In this document: one piece after another, positions 8,118 to 10,768 of the stretch | How the letters are laid out: the number at the start of each line of letters is the position of its first letter | How positions within the stretch are numbered: the first letter of the stretch is position 1 | Source: Candidatus Latescibacterota bacterium | GTDB taxonomy: Bacteria > JAAXHH01 > JABIQT01 | NCBI GenBank assembly: GCA_018667995.1 | Contig: JABIQT010000256.1 | Span: 1-10,768, forward strand | Direction of reading: 5' to 3' | DNA: 10,768 nt | The notes under the pieces: model-generated | The model's database searches: none | Seen by the model: the letters and a program-made list of their open reading frames with translations, nothing else | What the model was told of the DNA's origin: nothing | Program-made: the position numbers and the translations under genes

Positions 8118-8154
8118 TAGTATATAATCTACTATGCCGGTAGTACATTGGCAA
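8118..8154. promoter_or_regulatory. Possible divergent promoter core with three TAGTA-type half-sites
   Basis: TAGTA (8118-8122), its inverse TACTA (8130-8134) and TAGTA again (8141-8145) sit about one helical turn apart. They surround a TATAAT (8123-8128) on the plus strand, preceded by weak -35 options near 8101-8109. On the minus strand TTGCCA (8154-8149), 17 nt, then TAGATT (8131-8126) is a possible promoter for the MshEN gene. Individual boxes are imperfect, so this is a tentative call. Confidence 0.3.
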
Positions 8155-8216
8155 CACCCTTTTGAATCCTATCATCAGAGTCTGTGGAGTCCAAGCGCCC
8201 TTGCACGTGGGCCGTA

Positions 8217-8245
8217 TTGACAAACGAAGTTAGTTTGAATATCTT
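8217..8245 (+). promoter_or_regulatory. Promoter for the redoxin gene
   Basis: A consensus -35 TTGACA (8217-8222), a 17-nt spacer and the -10 TATCTT (8240-8245) predict a transcription start near 8252. The resulting leader of about 45 nt contains the AAAGGA ribosome binding site of the redoxin gene. It also argues against any protein start upstream of 8252. Confidence 0.6.
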
Positions 8246-8280
8246 TTCAGTTCACTTAACAAAACCACTCTTTCAAACTA
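8231..8280. repeat. 9-bp inverted arms around the redoxin promoter
   Basis: TAGTTTGAA (8231-8239) abuts the -10 box and its exact inverse TTCAAACTA (8272-8280) lies just before the ribosome binding site, centres about 41 bp apart (near four helical turns). They could be paired operators, or an RNA stem if transcription starts farther upstream. Confidence 0.4.
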
Positions 8281-8297
8281 CGATAAAGGAACCGGAA

Positions 8298-8792
8298 ATG
8301 GCCGCACTTGAAGCAGGTGTAGCATCACCAGAGTTTACCCTTACAGACCTTGACGGTTCTGTCCGCAATAAAGAGGACCTCCACAGAAACGGGCTTATGT
8401 TCGCAGCGTTCTATAAAGTTGGCTGCGGAACATGCCAGTTTACGGCACCGTATCTTGAGAAATTCTATCAGGCCTATCAGGATAGAGAAGGATTCCAGTT
8501 TTGGGGGATATCCCAAGACAGTGTTGATGACACAAACTCATTTATGAATGAGTACGGTGGTACATTTCCAAATCTAATTGATGAGACTCATTGGGCATCT
8601 GCCGACTATGGGCTGACGAACGTACCGGCAATGTTTCTCGTAGATGAGTCGGGCCTGATCAAGGAGAGCTGCGTTGGATTTAGTAGGGACGACCTCAACC
8701 GGATGTCCCATTTAGTAGCGAATCACTTGGGTGTTGAACCCGAGGTAATATCGGATGCAAATGATGGGGCCCCAAGCTTGAAACCTGGCTGA
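8298..8792 (+). CDS. Thioredoxin-fold redoxin (AhpC/TSA-TlpA type)
   Basis: A 164-residue soluble protein of the peroxiredoxin/TlpA-like thioredoxin superfamily. It opens with the usual redoxin lead-in (G-x3-S-P-E-F-T-L-x-D-L-D-G at ~7-20), then a strand ending at V-G-C-G-T-C, the redox pair C43 and C46. W69-G-I-S-Q-D is the conserved strand-3 segment, and N-V-P-A-M-F-L-V-D holds the cis-proline P110. The CxxC pair suggests thiol-disulfide exchange or a two-cysteine thiol peroxidase activity; which one cannot be told. No signal peptide is seen, so it is probably cytoplasmic. The open frame extends upstream to 8184, but the ATG at 8298 is preferred: AAAGGA lies 7 nt before it, the fold begins here, and the promoter at 8217-8245 lies inside the extension. 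The C-terminus is a short acidic, proline-containing tail. The gene is divergent from the MshEN gene. Confidence 0.85.
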   Translation: MAALEAGVASPEFTLTDLDGSVRNKEDLHRNGLMFAAFYKVGCGTCQFTAPYLEKFYQAYQDREGFQFWGISQDSVDDTNSFMNEYGGTFPNLIDETHWASADYGLTNVPAMFLVDESGLIKESCVGFSRDDLNRMSHLVANHLGVEPEVISDANDGAPSLKPG

Positions 8793-8804
8793 GGATCCAA
8801 AGAG

Positions 8805-8823
8805 ACGGTCGGAGACCGACCGT
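8805..8823 (+). terminator. Hairpin after the redoxin gene
   Basis: ACGGTCGG (8805-8812) pairs perfectly with CCGACCGT (8816-8823) around a 3-nt AGA loop, 12 nt past the redoxin stop. The stem is strong, but no T run follows, so termination may be partial or Rho-aided. Confidence 0.55.
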
Positions 8824-8832
8824 ACTAATTGC

Positions 8833-8867
8833 GGCTTCAATCATCAAACAAACTGCAAGGCTTCAAT
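8833..8867. repeat. Direct repeat GGCTTCAAT upstream of lipA
   Basis: GGCTTCAAT occurs at 8833-8841 and again at 8859-8867, a shift of 26 bp. Both copies are upstream of the likely lipA promoter and might be regulator sites; chance is possible for a 9-mer pair. Confidence 0.25.
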
Positions 8868-8907
8868 GGAAATTTCGAGCAGTATATTGGGTCTTGTCGA
8901 TTCCTTA

Positions 8908-8913
8908 TATAAT
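8908..8913 (+). promoter_or_regulatory. Candidate -10 box for lipA
   Basis: A perfect TATAAT lies 44 nt before the lipA ATG, predicting a leader of about 38 nt that contains the GAAGGA ribosome binding site (8945-8950). No clear -35 is present at 16-18 nt, so strength is uncertain. Confidence 0.4.
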
Positions 8914-8957
8914 AATGAAAGAGCTTTCTATTGTCATACAGCTCGAAGGACCTATAA

Positions 8958-9890
8958 ATGCACCGCCCTGAATGGTTGAAAGTTAGACTTAAGCAAGGTC
9001 CGAATTTTACTGAACTAAGGCGACTTGTTAATGACAATCAGCTAAACACAATCTGTGAGAGCGCACAATGTCCAAATATCTGGGAGTGTTGGGAACAGCG
9101 AACGGCCACCTTCATGATACTTGGTGATGTTTGTACTCGTAGTTGCGGCTTTTGCGCGGTCAAAACTGGACGGCCCGACGCAGGACTAGATTGGGATGAA
9201 CCGGAAAGGGTTGCAAAGGCGGTGAAGCAACTTGGATTGAAGTTCGCCGTCATAACATCAGTAAACAGAGACGAACGCACCGACGGTGGTGCGCCAATCT
9301 TCGCGCGAACGATTAGAGAGATCAGAAGTTGCTGCCCGGATACCGGGATTGAAGTCCTTATTCCCGATTTCAAAGGATCCTATGAATCGTTAAGAATAGT
9401 GCTGAATGCGAAACCAGAATTGCTGAATCACAATTTAGAGACAGTCCCCCGTCTCTATAGAACCGTTAGGCCACAGGCAAAATACGAGCAGTCTATCGAA
9501 CTACTACGTAGAGCGAAGGAATATGGGGCAAGAACAAAAACAGGCATAATGGTCGGTCTTGGTGAATCCATGGATGAGATTCGTACTCTTATGGCAGATG
9601 TGGCAGGTATTCGTTGTGATATTTTAACTATCGGTCAGTATCTACAACCAACAAAATTACACTTGCCGGTAATACGGTACTATGAACCTGATGAGTTTTT
9701 ACAAATGAAAGCCTTTGGGGAAGAACTTGGAATACCGCATACAGAATCGGCTCCTCTGGTCCGCAGCTCGTACCATGCGGCGAATCAGGCTAATCTATTT
9801 GAAGCCCCGAAGGGATCACCTGTATCAAAACTGATTTCAATAGACCAAAACCCCAATGCCCCTAAAATCCCTACTGCAACCAAGTTATAA
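8958..9890 (+). CDS. lipA: Lipoyl synthase
   Basis: LipA is a radical SAM enzyme that inserts two sulfur atoms into the octanoyl chain bound to the lipoyl domains of 2-oxoacid dehydrogenases or the glycine cleavage H protein. The auxiliary 4Fe-4S cluster, the sulfur donor, is bound by C33, C38 and C44 (C-x4-C-x5-C). The SAM cluster is bound by C59, C63 and C66 (C-T-R-S-C-G-F-C). The C-terminal R-S-S-Y-H-A at 269-274 supplies the serine that completes the auxiliary cluster. T-A-T-F-M-I-L-G-D and L-N-H-N-L-E-T-V are further family signatures. Length (310) is normal, including a short polar tail after residue ~280. ATG 8958 has GAAGGA 7 nt upstream, and M-H-R-P-E-W-L-K is a usual LipA beginning. 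No lipB or H-protein gene is in the window; the neighbours are the redoxin gene and the rRNA operon. Confidence 0.97.
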   Translation: MHRPEWLKVRLKQGPNFTELRRLVNDNQLNTICESAQCPNIWECWEQRTATFMILGDVCTRSCGFCAVKTGRPDAGLDWDEPERVAKAVKQLGLKFAVITSVNRDERTDGGAPIFARTIREIRSCCPDTGIEVLIPDFKGSYESLRIVLNAKPELLNHNLETVPRLYRTVRPQAKYEQSIELLRRAKEYGARTKTGIMVGLGESMDEIRTLMADVAGIRCDILTIGQYLQPTKLHLPVIRYYEPDEFLQMKAFGEELGIPHTESAPLVRSSYHAANQANLFEAPKGSPVSKLISIDQNPNAPKIPTATKL

Positions 9891-9912
9891 TCGAACTGGC
9901 TATTGCAGTAGG
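9870..9912 (+). terminator. Long stem-loop spanning the lipA stop codon
   Basis: CCTACTGCAA (9870-9879) pairs perfectly with TTGCAGTAGG (9903-9912). Inside, CCAAGTT (9880-9886) can pair with AACTGG (9894-9899) with one bulged A. The lipA TAA (9888-9890) lies in the apical loop. No T run follows. Likely a transcript end or a 3'-protecting structure separating lipA from the rRNA promoter. Confidence 0.5.
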
Positions 9913-9965
9913 ACTAATACGCAACAATTAATTCGATTCATGCACACCTTTTGTAAGAAAACAGG

Positions 9966-9994
9966 TTGACACCCTATATGGCCTGCCCTATATT
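9966..9994 (+). promoter_or_regulatory. rRNA operon promoter
   Basis: Consensus -35 TTGACA (9966-9971), an exact 17-nt spacer and the -10 TATATT (9989-9994) predict a start near 10002. It precedes the antitermination leader and the 16S gene by the usual distance. Confidence 0.8.
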
Positions 9995-10004
9995 GTTTGA
10001 CTGT

Positions 10005-10037
10005 CAGTGCGGGGTAAGACCCGCTGTTCTTTGAAAA
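10005..10037 (+). promoter_or_regulatory. rRNA leader antitermination region: boxB-like hairpin then boxA
   Basis: GCGGG (10009-10013) pairs with CCCGC (10020-10024) around a 6-nt loop, followed at once by TGTTCTTTGAAAA (10025-10037), which closely matches boxA of rRNA leaders. Order boxB-boxA is the usual one; boxA recruits NusB/S10 for antitermination of the rRNA transcript. Confidence 0.7.
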
Positions 10038-10061
10038 CGAGATAGCGTGCACATGCTTTAT

Positions 10062-10093
10062 TGCAAGGCAGTAGCCCTTGCAGTTTGCAAGGG
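10062..10093 (+). promoter_or_regulatory. Alternative hairpins in the pre-16S leader
   Basis: CCCTTGCA (10075-10082) can pair with TGCAAGGG (10086-10093) around a GTT loop, or its CCTTGCA part with the upstream TGCAAGG (10062-10068). The two pairings exclude each other. They lie ~40 nt before mature 16S and may belong to leader folding or to the processing stem whose other half lies beyond the window. Confidence 0.5.
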
Positions 10094-10128
10094 ATTTGTC
10101 AGCAGGACCAAAGATTAAATTCTCATAT

Positions 10129-10768
<640 letters not shown>

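Noticed and set aside
8104-8128. TTGACA (8104-8109) with TATAAT (8123-8128) as a strong plus-strand promoter
   Set aside because: Both boxes match consensus, but the spacer is only 13 nt, too short for a normal sigma-70 promoter; listed only as part of a tentative region.
8184-8297. N-terminal extension of the redoxin by 38 residues
   Set aside because: No ribosome binding site at 8184, the extension is not part of the redoxin fold, and a good promoter (8217-8245) lies within it.
9891-10128. tRNA or small RNA gene between lipA and 16S
   Set aside because: No cloverleaf could be built; the stretch is explained by the lipA hairpin, the rRNA promoter and the leader.

Overview
The window comes from a bacterium of roughly 50% GC. 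It begins in accessory and housekeeping genes on the minus strand and ends inside the 5' part of a 16S rRNA gene on the plus strand. The signal peptide on a TPR-metallopeptidase, a MacB/LolD-type ABC ATPase and an MshEN domain fit a diderm bacterium. The 16S fragment is clearly bacterial but carries substitutions in stretches that hardly ever vary, so the organism probably belongs to a poorly sampled lineage. I do not assign a phylum.

Minus strand, positions 8037 down to 52, in transcription order: (1) a 63-residue protein that consists only of a complete MshEN-type cyclic-di-GMP-binding fold with both 24-residue motifs; (2) a MacB/LolD-type ABC ATPase with no permease beside it, closed by a good intrinsic terminator; (3) an arylsulfatase pseudogene broken by many frameshifts and stops; (4) comEC/rec2, the DNA-uptake channel with its metallo-beta-lactamase-like domain; (5) a large exported TPR protein with a central HEXXH...E (gluzincin) metallopeptidase domain.

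Plus strand, positions 8298 to the end: a peroxiredoxin/thioredoxin-fold protein with a CGTC site, divergent from the MshEN gene; lipA (lipoyl synthase, radical SAM with both 4Fe-4S cysteine triads); then an rRNA promoter, an antitermination-type leader (boxB-like hairpin and boxA) and the first ~640 nt of the 16S gene, cut by the window edge.

How they fit together: lipA is housekeeping (lipoylation of 2-oxoacid dehydrogenases and the glycine cleavage system). The redoxin is probably a thiol redox protein, and its gene shares a 260-bp divergent control region, rich in dyads, with the MshEN gene. ComEC and an MshEN domain both recall type IV pilus/competence machinery, but no pilus gene is visible, so that link is inference. 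The best candidates for something undescribed are the free-standing MshEN protein, the dyad-rich region beside it, and the unusual 16S positions.
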